Below are positions 31,985-44,200 of a stretch of DNA of 64,000 nt, piece after piece. Position 1 is the stretch's first letter. Every line of letters begins with the position of its first letter. The stretch lies in the NCBI GenBank assembly GCA_030998225.1, contig JAPYXD010000715.1, positions 9,242,501 to 9,306,500 on the forward strand. The letters run 5' to 3'. This stretch comes from Diplolepis rosae (Eukaryota > Arthropoda > Insecta > Hymenoptera > Diplolepididae). The translations under genes and the position numbers were made by a program. The notes below the pieces were generated by a model. The model worked only from the letters and a program-made list of their open reading frames with translations. It had not been told where the DNA came from and did not search any database.

Positions 31985-34900
31985 ACGTATAAAAATAGAA
32001 TTTCTTTTAAAGGTACCACTCGCGTGTGTACGTTATTATGTAGCGTTAATTAAGTAAAGAATGTATTCATAATTTTAAACCGGCGTTGAATCAAAATAAT
32101 TCTCAATTGCTTTAAATCAGCGAGAAGTATTAGCGTATGTAATATAGTGAACGCTTCGCGGCTTGTAAATGCAATTTAATATTCGCATCGAACTAACGTT
32201 GAGCAATCTCACATAAGAGACGTTAACTCTTAATAAAAGTCGTATTTATTTCATAAGTAAAACTCGCGTGTATAAATTTTATGTAGCTTTGAGAACGTGT
32301 TTAGAGAATCCATCATTTGATAAACGACACAGGGCGCGAAATTCAAAATTCTCAGAGATTATATTCCGCGACAAATATTCGCGTATGTAATATATTGAAC
32401 GCTTCGCGGCTTGTTTATGCGAATATATGTTCACATAGGACTAATCCTGACGAATCTCATATATGAGACGTTAAATATACATAAAAATCGTGTTTATTTC
32501 CCAAAAGTAAACTCGCGTGTAAAAATTTTTATGTAGCGTTGAGTACCTGTTGAAAGAATCCATCATTCGGTAAACGGCACGGGGCGCCAAACTCAAAAAT
32601 CTCGGAGATTATATTCTGCCAAAAGTATTCGCGTATTTAATATATTGAACGCTTTGCGGCTTGTTAATGCGAATTGGTGTTCACATAGGATCAATCCTGA
32701 TGAATCTCATATGTAAGACGTTAAATATAGATAAAAATCGTATTTATTTGCAAAAGTGAACTCGCGTGAATAAATGTTATTAAGCGCTGAGTACCTGTTG
32801 AAAGAATCCATCATTTGATAAACGACACGGGGCGCGAAATTCAAAATTCTCCGAGATTATATTCTGCGAGAAATATTCGCGTATGTAATATATTGAACGC
32901 TTCGCGGCTTGTTTATGCGAATATATGTTCACATAGGACTAATCCTGACGAATCTCATATATGAGACGTTAAATATACATAAAAATCGTGTTTATTTCCC
33001 AAAAGTAAATTCGCGTGTAAAAATTTTTAGGTAGCGTTGAGTAACTGTTGAAAGAATCCATCATTCGGTAAACGGCACGGGGCGCGAAACTCAAAAATCT
33101 CGGAGATTATATTCTGCCAAAAGTATTCGCGTATTTAATATATAGAATGCTTTGCGGCTTGTTTATTCAAATTGATGTTCACATAGGACCAATCCTGATG
33201 AATCTTATATGTAAGACGTTAAATATAGATAAAAATCGTATTTATTTGCAAAAGTGAACTCGCGTGAATAAATGTTATTAAGCGCTGAGTACCTGTTGAA
33301 AGAATCCATCATTTGATAAACGACACGGGGCGCGAAATTCAAAATTCTCCGAGATTATATTCTGCGAGAAATATTCGCGTATGTAATATATTGAACGCTT
33401 CGCGGCTTGTTTATGCGAATATATGTTCACATAGGACTAATCCTGACGAATCTCATATATGAGACGTTAAATATACATAAAAATCGTGTTTATTTCCCAA
33501 AAGTAAATTCGCGTGTAAAGTTTTTAGGTAGCGTTGAGTACCTGTTGAAAGAATCCATCATTCGGTTAACGGCACGGGGCGCCAAACTCAAAAATCTCGG
33601 AGATTATATTCCGCGAAAAGTATTCGCGTATTTAATATATAGAATGCTTTGCGGCTTGTTTATGCTAATTGATGTTCACATAGGACAAATTCTGATGAAT
33701 CTCATATGTAAGACGTTAAATATAGATAAAAATCGTATTTATTTCCGATAGTAAACTCGCGTGTATAAATTTTATGTAGCTTTGAGAACGTGTTTAGAGA
33801 ATCCATCATTTGATAAACGACACAGGGCGCGAAATTCAAAATTCTCAGAGATTATATTCCGCGACAAATATTCGCGTATGTAATATATTTAACGCTTCGC
33901 GGCTTGTTTATGCGAATACATGTTCACATAGGACTAATCCTGACGAATCTCATATATGAGACGTTAAATATACATAAAAATCGTGTTTATTTCCCAAAAG
34001 TAAACTCGCGTGTAAAAATTTTTATGTAGAGTTGAGTACATGTTGAAAGAATCCATCATTCGGTAAACGGCACGGGGCGCGAAACTCAAAAATCTCGGAG
34101 ATTATATTCTGCCAAAAGTATTCGCGTATTTAATATATAGAATGCTTTGCGGCTTGTTTATTCAAATTGATGTTCACATAGGACCAATCCTGATGAATCT
34201 CATATGTAAGACCTTAAATATTGATAAAAATCGTATTTATTTCCGAAAGTAAACTCGCGTGTATAAATTTTATGTAGCGTTGAGAACGTGTTTAGAGAAT
34301 ACATCATTTGATAAACGACACGGGGCGCGAAAATCAAAATTGTCCGAGATTATATTCTGCGAGAAATATTCGCGTATGTAATATATTGAACGCTTCGCGG
34401 CTTGTTTATGCGAATATATGTTCACATAGGACTAATCCTGACGAATCTCATATATGAGACGTTAAATATACATAAAAATCGTATTTATTTCCCTAAAGTA
34501 AATTCGCGTGTAAAAATTTTTAGGTAGCGTTGAGTAACTGTTGAAAGAATCCATCATTCGGTAAACGGCACGGGGCGCGAAACTCAAAAATCTCGAAGAT
34601 TATATTCTGCCAAAAGTATTCGCGTATGCAATATATTGAACGCTTTGCGGCTTGTTTATTCAAATTGATTTTCACATAGGACCAATCCTGATGAATCTCA
34701 TATGTAAGACGTTAAATATAGATAAAAATCGTATTTATTTCCGAAAGTAAACTCGCGTGTATAAATTTTATGTAGCGCTGAGTACGTGTTAAAATAATCA
34801 TCATTTGATAAACGACACGGGGCGCGAAATTCAAAAATCTCGGAGATTATATTTTACGAGAAGTATTCGCGTATGTAATATATTAAACGCTTTGCGGCTT

Positions 34901-37195
34901 GTTTATGTGAATTGATGTTCACATTGGACTAGTCCTAATGAATCTCATATATGAGACGTTAAATATACCTAAAATCGTATTTATTTCCAAAAGTAAACTC
35001 ACGTGTATAAATTTTATGTAGCGTTGAGAACCCGTTGTAAGAATTCATCATTTTTTAAACGATACGGCGCGCGAAATTCAAAAATCTCGGAGATTATATT
35101 CCGCTAAAAGTATTCGCGTATGTAATATATTGAACGCTTTGCGGCTTGTTAATGCGAATTGATGTTCACATAGGACCAATCCTGATGAATCTCATATGTA
35201 AGACGTTAAATATAGATAAAAATCCTATTTATTTGCAAAAGTGAACTCGCGTGAATAAATGTTATTAAGCGCTGAGTACCTGTTGAAAGAATCCATCATT
35301 TGATAAACGACACGGGGCGCGAAAATCAAAATTCTCCGAGATTATATTCTGCGAGAAATATTCGCGTATGTAATATATTGAACGCTTCGCGGCTTGTTTA
35401 TGCAAATTGATGTTCACATAGGACCAATGCTGATGAATCTCATATGTAAGAACTTAAATATAGTTAAAAATCGTATTTATTTCCCAAAAGTAAATTCGCG
35501 TGTAAAGTTTTTAGGTAGCGTTGAGTACCTGTTGAAAGAATCCATCATTCGGTAAAAGGCACGGGGCTCGCTACTCAAAAATCTCGGAGATTATATTCTG
35601 CGAAAAGTATTCGCGTATTTAATATATAGAATGCTTTGCGGCTTGTTTATGCAAATTGATCTTCACATAGGACCAATCCTGATGAATCTCATATGTAAGA
35701 CGTTAAATATAGATAAAAATCGTATTTATTTCCGAAAGTAAACTCGCGTGTATAAATTTTATGTAGCGCTGAGTACGTGTTAAAATAATCATCATTTGAT
35801 AAACGACACGGGGCGCGAAATTCAAAAATCTCGGAGATTATATTTTACGAGAAGTATTCGCGTATGTAATATATTAAACGCTTTGCGGCTTGTTTATGCG
35901 AATATATGTTCACATATGACTAATCCTGATGAATCTCATATGTAAGACGTTAAATATAGATAAAAATCGTATTTATTTGCAAAAGTAAGCTCGCGTGAAT
36001 AAATGTTATTAAGCGCTGAGTACCTGTTGAAAGAATCCATCATTCGGTAAACGGCACGGGGCGCGAAACTCAAAAATCTCGGAGATTATATTCCGCGAAA
36101 AGTATTCGCGTATTTAATATATAGAATGCTTTGCGGCTTGTTTATGCAAATTGATGTTCACATAAGACCAATCCTGATGAATCTCATATGTAAGACGTTA
36201 AATATAGATAAAAATCCTATTTATTTGCAAAAGTGAACTCGCGTGAATAAATGTTATTAAGCGCTGAGTACCTGTTGAAAGAATCCATCATTTGATAAAC
36301 GACACGGGGCGCGAAATTCAAAATTCTCCGAGATTATATTCTGCGAGAAATATTCGCGTATGTAATATATTGAACGCTTCGCGGCTTGTTTATGCGAATA
36401 TATGTTCACATAGGACTAATCCTGACGAATCTCATATATGAGACGTTAAATATACATAAAAATCGTGTTTATTTCCCAAAAGTAAATTCGCGTGTAAAAA
36501 TTTTTAGGTAGCGTTGAGTAACTGTTGAAAGAATCCATCATTCGGTAAACGGCACGGGGCGCGAAACTCAAAAATCTCGAAGATTATATTCTGCCAAAAG
36601 TATTCGCGTATGCAATATATTGAACGCTTTGCGGCTTGTTTATTCAAATTGATTTTCACATAGGACCAATCCTGATGAATCTCATATGTAAGACGTTAAA
36701 TATAGATAAAAATCGTATTTATTTCCGAAAGTAAACTCGCGTGTATAAATTTTATGTAGCGCTGAGTACGTGTTAAAATAATCATCATTTGATAAACGAC
36801 ACGGGGCGCGAAATTCAAAAATCTCGGAGATTATATTTTACGAGAAGTATTCGCGTATGTAATATATTAAACGCTTTGCGGCTTGTTTATGTGAATTGAT
36901 GTTCACATTGGACTAGTCCTAATGAATCTCATATATGAGACGTTAAATATACCTAAAATCGTATTTATTTCCAAAAGTAAACTCACGTGTATAAATTTTA
37001 TGTAGCGTTGAGAACCCGTTGTAAGAATTCATCATTTTTTAAACGATACGGCGCGCGAAATTCAAAAATCTCGGAGATTATATTCCGCGAGAAGTATTCG
37101 CGTATGTAATATATGGAACACTTCGCGGCTGGTTCATGCAATTTAATATTCACAACGTACTATCGTTGACCAATCTTATATATGAGACGTTAATT
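31985..37195. repeat. Satellite array I, ~249-bp unit, about 21 copies
   Basis: The landmark ttcacatagga recurs at about 32430, 32680, 32928, 33178, 33427 and 33675 and onward. Monomers alternate between a type with cctgacgaatctcatatatg and one with cctgatgaatctcatatgta, giving a ~498-bp dimer in much of the array. The edge monomers (31985-32200 and 37120-37195) are diverged and resemble each other (gcaatttaatattc). No coding potential. Confidence 0.9.
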
Positions 37196-37578
37196 GATAT
37201 TATATTAAAAGAAATATTAACAAGTATAAGTCGAGCGTTTAGTGGCCTATACATAATATTTATAATTATTTATAATAATTATTATTATTTATTTATAATA
37301 TTGTTTATTTATATATATTATCATTTATTCCTCATATAAACGGTGACCGATATAATATTTAATTGAAAATTGCCAGGAATAAATTAATTGATAGAAAAGT
37401 TTCCTAAAGGTTGATATAATTAATAAAACCTTTCATTCGAAATTGATATATATTTTTAAAAATTAGGACTATAAGCCTAATGAGCCTGATGAGCCCTCTT
37501 CATTGTTTGAACGTGACTTCTTTCTCATTCTGGGTCGCCATGTGGTTAGATATTGTGGAACAGCTAGACCGAGAGACC
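37196..37578 (-). other. PLE 3' region
   Basis: AT-rich sequence after the GIY-YIG stop, including an aataattattatt-type run near 37270-37320, leading into array I. No feature recognised. Confidence 0.6.
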
Positions 37579-38247
37579 TTATTTTTTTATGATCGGGTTG
37601 TAAATCTTAGAAAGGTTCTCAATATCTGTTCTGAGATTTACGGCTTCTTTCCTACCTGCAATGTGACACATTTCCAACAGCAATCTCTTTTTGTAATTAC
37701 ATTCCATGGATAATATCTTGGTGCCATCGAAATCGAAAAAATGGTCCTTTTCTATGGTGTGTTTTGTTAACGCGTTTTGTTTAGTAGGGCATTCTCTAAT
37801 ATTATTTTTATGTTCGTTTATTCGATTTTTTAGAAAACGTTTAGTTTGCCCTATGTAAACAGCTTTACAGTTATTGTCTTTACATGGGATGCTATACACG
37901 ATATTAGAGAGCTGTTCATTTTTTAACCGGTCTTTTGTAGATTTAAATATCATTTTTAAACTTTTATGGTTTTTGAAGGCAGTATTAATATTGTAGTTAC
38001 CTAAGATTCTTGAAATTTTTTCAGATAGGCCTTCAACGTAAGGTATGCTAATAAAGGGTTTAATTTCTGTGTCTGCAACTATCTGGTTTCTACCTAGTCG
38101 TGATTTACGTTCTAACGTCTGAAGTCTAAATTCAATGATCTCTTGTACAAAGGTTGAGGGATAGCAATTTTCTTGTAGAACGTTTTTTATTAGGTCAAGG
38201 TTTTCCGTGTGGAATTCCCTGTCTGATATAAGAATGGCTCTGTCCAC
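37579..38247 (-). CDS. GIY-YIG endonuclease domain of the PLE
   Basis: 222 codons, in the same frame as the RT ORF and separated from it only by TAA at 38248-38250 (next codon GTG). A zinc-finger-like IPCKDNNC (C122, C127) with H163 and H169 sits around the domain. GIY-YIG elements: IVYSI (116-120), YIGQTKR (131-137), R142, H146, E192 (LLLEMCHIAG) and N204. This endonuclease nicks target DNA for priming. The single stop may be a nonsense mutation or a readthrough point; otherwise RT and endonuclease form one protein, as is usual in Penelope elements. Confidence 0.88.
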   Translation of the reverse strand: MDRAILISDREFHTENLDLIKNVLQENCYPSTFVQEIIEFRLQTLERKSRLGRNQIVADTEIKPFISIPYVEGLSEKISRILGNYNINTAFKNHKSLKMIFKSTKDRLKNEQLSNIVYSIPCKDNNCKAVYIGQTKRFLKNRINEHKNNIRECPTKQNALTKHTIEKDHFFDFDGTKILSMECNYKKRLLLEMCHIAGRKEAVNLRTDIENLSKIYNPIIKK

Positions 38248-40092
38248 TTATTTATTGACTACACTTTTTTTGTATCTCAATGGGTGGTGAGAAAAAAAGT
38301 TCAAGTATCTACCTGACCAAGTATGTTTTCTATACCAATTAAGCGAGAGTTTTTGGTCCTGTTTTCTAGTAATAGAAATGTCTAAGAAGTTAATAGTCCG
38401 TTCTTTCTCTTTTTCTAGGGTAAATTTGATGTTGAATTGGTTTGTATTGAAACATTGTAAAATATTTTCAATCTCTGTATGAGGAGCCACAATTAAAATA
38501 TCGTCAACGTACCGAAGGTATAACGGTAGTTGAAAACCAAGGCTTGATAACCTTTCTTTTTCTAAATCGTCCATGACTATATCAGCCAGGATAGGGGAAA
38601 AGGGAGAGCCCATGGGTAACCCTCGTTTTTGCAAGAAAGTTTTACCATTGAAATTGAAGTCCGTGCTATCCAAACACAGACGTAGACCTTCTTCAAAATC
38701 TTTCCATGGCATTTTTACTTTCGGCTGAATCTCATGCCATCTACTTTTTACTGCAGATACAGCTGCCTCTTTTGGAACGTTTGTAAAGAGGGATACAACG
38801 TCCAAGGAGGCGAAAACTGCATTGTTAGGAATTGTAACATTTTTTAGTTTTTTTACCAGTTCGAAACTGTTAATAACTTTGGACTGTGGAGGTGTAACGT
38901 TTTTCGTGATGACGTTAATAAAATAGGATGCTAGGTTATACGTAAGACTACCCACATAGGAGACGATAGGTCTAAGAGGGTGACCCACTTTGTGAATCTT
39001 GGGCAGACCATAAAATCTGGAAGGAACTGCGATAGAAGTTCTGAGTTCCTTCGCCAAGAGATTGTTTATTAGTTTTTTGTTTTCCCATTTTTTAACGTGT
39101 TTGTTGACCTTATTCTGTATCTTGGTGGTCGTATCATTCGTCCTAACTTCGTAAGTACTGACGTCATCAAGGAGGTTTTTTACCTTAGCATTATAGTCAG
39201 TTCGCGTTAAGGCAACAGTAACGTTTCCTTTGTCAGCCTTGGTAAAAACTATATCAGGATTGTTTTTAATGAAATTCTTTGTCTCTTTAATTTCTTTAAG
39301 GGGTTGCAAAAGTTTTGATTTAGGTTTACTACCATTCTTAGAGAAGTTGTTAACGCAATTTACTATTTTCAGGCGGGCCTCGTCTTGTGATTCAACCGGA
39401 ATTTTAATCATGTTCGACTCAATATCCGCGATGATGTTAAAGGTAGGGGTATCACGATTGCCCACAGTTAAACCGAAATTGATGCCTAAACTAGCAACTT
39501 TCGCGACATTTTTAGGGATTTGAGTTCCAGATAGGTTTTTGAACCATTTCTGGTTAAGAACGCTGTTGGAGATGGTACACGTACTGCGTTCGAGTGAGCC
39601 AAGCAACCTGTCAATTTTGTTTTTACACTTTAATTTGCAATCATGAAAAATCCTATTTATTTTAATTGTCTCTAACCGGAAAAAATTGTGCGAAACGTGG
39701 TCTGGAAAAAAGTTGTAAATTTGATCTTCTAACTGTGAAATATGATTCTTCAGCCTCACAATAGAAGCGCAGAGGTCTCGAATTTCCAAGTTCAAGATAG
39801 ATTTTTGGAAGTTGTGACGTATGTTGGAGAGCCTGTTCACCATATTTGGACAGTAAAAAACCATGGATTGCAACCCTTGCGTTTGTAGATGTCTTGGAAA
39901 GATTTCAAGTTTCCTGCAACGTAGGAGGAAAACTCTTTGACTAAACTGCTTAACATAATCGATTTCTAAATGAGACCAGTCTTTAAGCAGTCTGACCCCG
40001 CTAAACCCATATGTACATTGTATTTGATAATAAAAACCTTTCCCTCTTTTGCCGCGGTATGTATTGCCATTATTAAAATAATTTCGAGACAT
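38248..40092 (-). CDS. Penelope-type reverse transcriptase
   Basis: 614 codons from the ATG at 40092. RT signatures: FTKADKGNV (283-291, the DKG motif characteristic of PLE and telomerase-related RTs), SRFYGLPKIHK (358-368), SLDVVSLFTNVP (D431), GLPMGSPFSPILA (491-503) and the catalytic YVDD at 528-531, with thumb NFLDISITRK following. The N-terminal ~250 residues are basic and helical. Reverse-transcribes PLE RNA at the target. Full length for the RT part of the family; only the join to GIY-YIG is broken. Confidence 0.93.
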   Translation of the reverse strand: MSRNYFNNGNTYRGKRGKGFYYQIQCTYGFSGVRLLKDWSHLEIDYVKQFSQRVFLLRCRKLEIFPRHLQTQGLQSMVFYCPNMVNRLSNIRHNFQKSILNLEIRDLCASIVRLKNHISQLEDQIYNFFPDHVSHNFFRLETIKINRIFHDCKLKCKNKIDRLLGSLERSTCTISNSVLNQKWFKNLSGTQIPKNVAKVASLGINFGLTVGNRDTPTFNIIADIESNMIKIPVESQDEARLKIVNCVNNFSKNGSKPKSKLLQPLKEIKETKNFIKNNPDIVFTKADKGNVTVALTRTDYNAKVKNLLDDVSTYEVRTNDTTTKIQNKVNKHVKKWENKKLINNLLAKELRTSIAVPSRFYGLPKIHKVGHPLRPIVSYVGSLTYNLASYFINVITKNVTPPQSKVINSFELVKKLKNVTIPNNAVFASLDVVSLFTNVPKEAAVSAVKSRWHEIQPKVKMPWKDFEEGLRLCLDSTDFNFNGKTFLQKRGLPMGSPFSPILADIVMDDLEKERLSSLGFQLPLYLRYVDDILIVAPHTEIENILQCFNTNQFNIKFTLEKEKERTINFLDISITRKQDQKLSLNWYRKHTWSGRYLNFFSHHPLRYKKSVVNK

Positions 40093-41284
40093 GTTTGTAT
40101 TTAAGTCTTCAGTTTTTATCTTGACCCAAAAATAAATTCAATGTAGTTTATTTATATTGGCATTGGGTCATAATTTTTCATTAAGAAACAATGTTCAAGC
40201 AAACATATCAAAAAATTTTTAAAGGGGCAGAAAATATATTGTAGGGATGAAAAAGGCAAACATTTCGGCCACAAATGGGGGGCCCTCTTCAGTGCCAAAT
40301 TTAATGTACTTAGTGTCTAAGCTGTAAACGTGCAAGAAAAGTTATTAGCACTAACATTAGATTTTTTTGTTTTTGTTTTTTTGGTATTTTTTAATGATAT
40401 TTTATAAACATGCAAAACTTATGTGAGAAAGGAAGATGGTAAGCTCCAAGGCATCTAGGAACGAGACCGCTCCAAAACACAGCCTTAAAAAAGTGTGAGA
40501 ACTCCTATCTTGCAGATCCGCGAAGAGTGAATCCGCAAACTGCCCCTCCTCAAAGGTACACACGAGAACCACCTATGGACACTGATATCTCCTACAAAAT
40601 AAGCACAGATCCTGCAGAAAAAACATCACCATCAGCAAGGGGCTCACAACACCCACAAGAAGTAAGCACTTCACAAAATCACAAAACACGAACCCGGACG
40701 GAAACAGATTTTTCGTTAAAGGGCAAAATCAAAAATTGATAGTTTTTATTTCAATTTTTAATCTTCTATTTTCCTTTAAGACACCGAGGCGGCAGATAGA
40801 AGTAGCCACACACTCTGTTTGGTGTCAAAAAGTGAACTGATTTGAGAAGAGAGCAGTACCGTTTGAAAACTAGCGTAAAATTTTAATATATACAGTGGAA
40901 ATTTTGTTGTGGAGGGTCAAGTTACAAACGCATAAACAAACCCCATACACGGTCAATGTCCTGGAAACTCAGGACCCGAGTACGCTTAAGTGTTCGGAGA
41001 GCGGAGAGAGAGAAAGAAGGGTTTCAGACCACATGTTGAGAGAGACCCTCGGAGGAAGTAATTTTGGAATCAAATAAAATGTGATGATTAAAAAAACATA
41101 TTCTTAGAAAGAGAGTTGCAAAACAATGAAAAGGGTTATGTCTTACTCAGTTAGTTTATTTAAAAGTGCATTATTTCATATTTATAAAAATCTTATATTT
41201 ATAAAATTATATTTATAAAAATTTTATATTTATAAAAATTTTATGTTCGGATTAAAACAAAAATATCATAATTAAGGTGGTAAG
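40076..41284 (-). repeat. Upstream pseudo-LTR and 5' leader of the PLE
   Basis: Same sequence as 30803-31984 with small indels; holds the leader of the RT ORF, the tgaccca/tgggtca pair and a hammerhead motif at 40255-40296. Similarity to the left copy continues through the first diverged monomer to about 41465, so the edge of the array belongs to the repeated unit. Confidence 0.85.
40255..40296 (-). ncRNA. Hammerhead ribozyme motif, upstream copy (altered)
   Basis: Same layout as 30977-31016. Helix I is perfect here (GGCA with TGCC). Helix II has extra C residues in its loop, and the ACGU after GAA is ATGU, which would weaken stem III. Confidence 0.55.
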
Positions 41285-44200
41285 AATACGTATAAAAATC
41301 GCATTTCTTTTAAAGGTACCACTCGCGTGTGTACGTTATTATGTAGCGTTAATTAAGTAAAGAATGTATTCATAATTTTAAACCGGCGTTGAATCAAAAT
41401 AATTCTCAATTGCTTTAAATCAGCGAGAAGTATTAGCGTATGTAATATAGTGAACGCTTCGCGGCATGTTAATGCGAATTGATGTTCACATAGGACCAAT
41501 CCTGACGAATCTCATATATGAGACGTTAAATATACATAAAAATCGTATTTATTTCCCAAAAGTAAACTCGCGTGTAAAAATTTTATTGTAGCGTTGAATA
41601 CCTGTTGAAAGAATCCATCATTCGGTAAACGGCACGGGGCTCGATACTCAAAAATCTCGGAGATTATATTCTGCGAAAAGTATTCGCGTATTTAATATAT
41701 AGAATGCTTTGCGGCTTGTTTATGCAAATTGATGTTCACATAGGACCAATCCTGATGAATCTCATATGTAAGACGTTAAATATAGTTAAAAATCGTATTT
41801 ATTTCCGAAAGTAAACTCGCGTGAATAAATGTTATTAAGCGCTGAGTACCTGTTGAAAGAATCCATCATTTGATAAACGACACGGGGCGCGAAATTCAAA
41901 ATTCTCCGAGATGATATTCTGCGAGAAATATTCGCGTATGTAATATATTGAACGCTTCGCGGCTTGTTTATGCGAAAATATGTTCACATAGGACTAATCC
42001 TGACGAATCTCATATATGAGACGTTAAATATACATAAAAATCGTATTTATTTCCCAAAAGTAAACTCGCGTGTAAAAATTTTAATGTAGCGTTGAGTACC
42101 TGTTGAAAGAATCCATCATTCGGTAATCGGAACGGGGCGCGAAACTCAAAAATCTCGGAGTTTATATTCCGCGAAAAGTATTAGCGTATTTAATATATAG
42201 AATGCTTTGCGGCTTGTTTATGCAAATTGATGTTCACATAGGACCAATTCTGATGAATCTCATATGTAAGACGTTAAATATAGATAAAAATTGTATTTAT
42301 TTCCGAAAGTAAACTCGCGTGTATAAATTTTATGTAGCGTTGAGAACGTGTTTAGAGAATCCATCATTTGATAATCGATACAGGGCGCGTAATTCAAAAT
42401 TCTCAGAGATTATTTTCCGCGAGAAATATTCGCGTTTGTAATATATTGAACGCTTCGCGGCTTGTTTATGCGAAAATATGTTCACATAGGACTAATCCTG
42501 ACGAATCTCATATATGAGACGTTAAATATACATAAAAATCGTATTTATTTCCCAAAAGTAAACTCGCGTGTGAAAATTTTAATGTAGCGTTGAGTACCTG
42601 TTGAAAGAATCCATCATTCGGTAAACGGCTCGTGGCACGAAACTCAAAAATCTCGGAGTTTATATTCCGCAAAAAGTATTCGCGTATGTAATATATTGAA
42701 CGCTTTGTGGCTTCTTTATCCAAATTGATGTTCACATAGGACTAATCCTGACGAGTCTCATATATAAGAGTTAAATATACATAAAAATCGTATTTATTTC
42801 CCAAAAGTAAACTCACGTGTATAAATTTTTTTATGTAGCGTTGAATACCTGTTGAAGGAATCCATCATTCGGTAAACGGCACGGGGCGCGAAACTCAAAA
42901 ATCTCGGAGATTATATTCCGCGAAAAGTATTCGCGTATGTAATATATTGAACGCTTCGAGGCTTGTTTATGCGAATATATGTTCACATAGGACTAATCCT
43001 GACGAGTCTCATATATAAGACGTTAAATATACATAAAAATCGTATTTATTTCCGAAAGTAAACTCGCGTGTGAAAATTTTAATGTAGCGTTGAGTACCTG
43101 TTGAAAGAATCCATCATTCGGTAAACGGCTCGTGGCACGAAACTCAAAAATCTCGGAGATTATATTCCGCAAAAAGTATTCGCGTATGTAATATATTGAA
43201 CGCTTTGTGGCTTCTTTATCCAAATTGATGTTCACATAGGACTAATCCTGACGAGTCTCATATATAAGAGTTAAATATACATAAAAATCGTATTTATTTC
43301 CCAAAAGTAAACTCACGTGTATAAATTTTTTTATGTAGCGTTGAATACCTGTTGAAGGAATCCATCATTCGGTAAACGGCACGGGGCGCGAAACTCAAAA
43401 ATCTCGGAGATTATATTCCGCGAAAAGTATTCGCGTATGTAATATATTGAACGCTTCGAGGCTTGTTTATGCGAATATATGTTCACATAGGACTAATCCT
43501 GACGAATCTCATATATAAGACGTTAAATATACATAAAAATAGTATTTATTTCCGAAAGTAAACTCGCGTGTAAAAATTTTTATGTAGCGTTGAGTACCTG
43601 TTGAATTAATCCATCATTCGGTAAACGGCACGGGGCGCGAAACTCAAAAATCTCGGAGATTATATTCCGCGAAAAGTATTCGCGTATGTAATATATTGAA
43701 CGCTTCGCGGCTTGTTTATGCGAATATATGTTCACATAGGACTAATCCTGACGAATCTCATATATGAGACGTTAAATATACATAAAAATCGTATTTATTT
43801 CCCAAAAGTAAACTCGCGTGTAAAAAATTTTAATGTAGCGTTGAGTACCTGTTGAAAGAATCCATCATTCGGTAAACGGCACGGGGCGCGAAACTCAAAA
43901 ATCTCGGAGATTATATTCCGCGAAAAGTATTCGCGTATGTAATATATTGAACGCTTCGCGGCTTGTTTATGCGAATATATGTTCACATAGGACTAATCCT
44001 GACGAATCTCATATGTAAGACGTTAAATATAGATAAAAATCGTATTTATTTCCGATAGTAAACTCGCGTGTATAAATTTTATGTAGCTTTGAGAACGTGT
44101 TTAGAGAATCCATCATTTGATAAACGACACAGGGCGCGAAATTCAAAATTCTCAGAGATTATATTCCGCGAGAAATATTCGCGTATGTAATATATTGAAC

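Noticed and set aside
32440..32475. Hammerhead-like CTGACGA plus hairpin in the satellite monomer
   Set aside because: The stem ctcatatatgag follows the box, but the invariant GAAA is replaced by GTTAAA, so the core is incomplete in every monomer I read.
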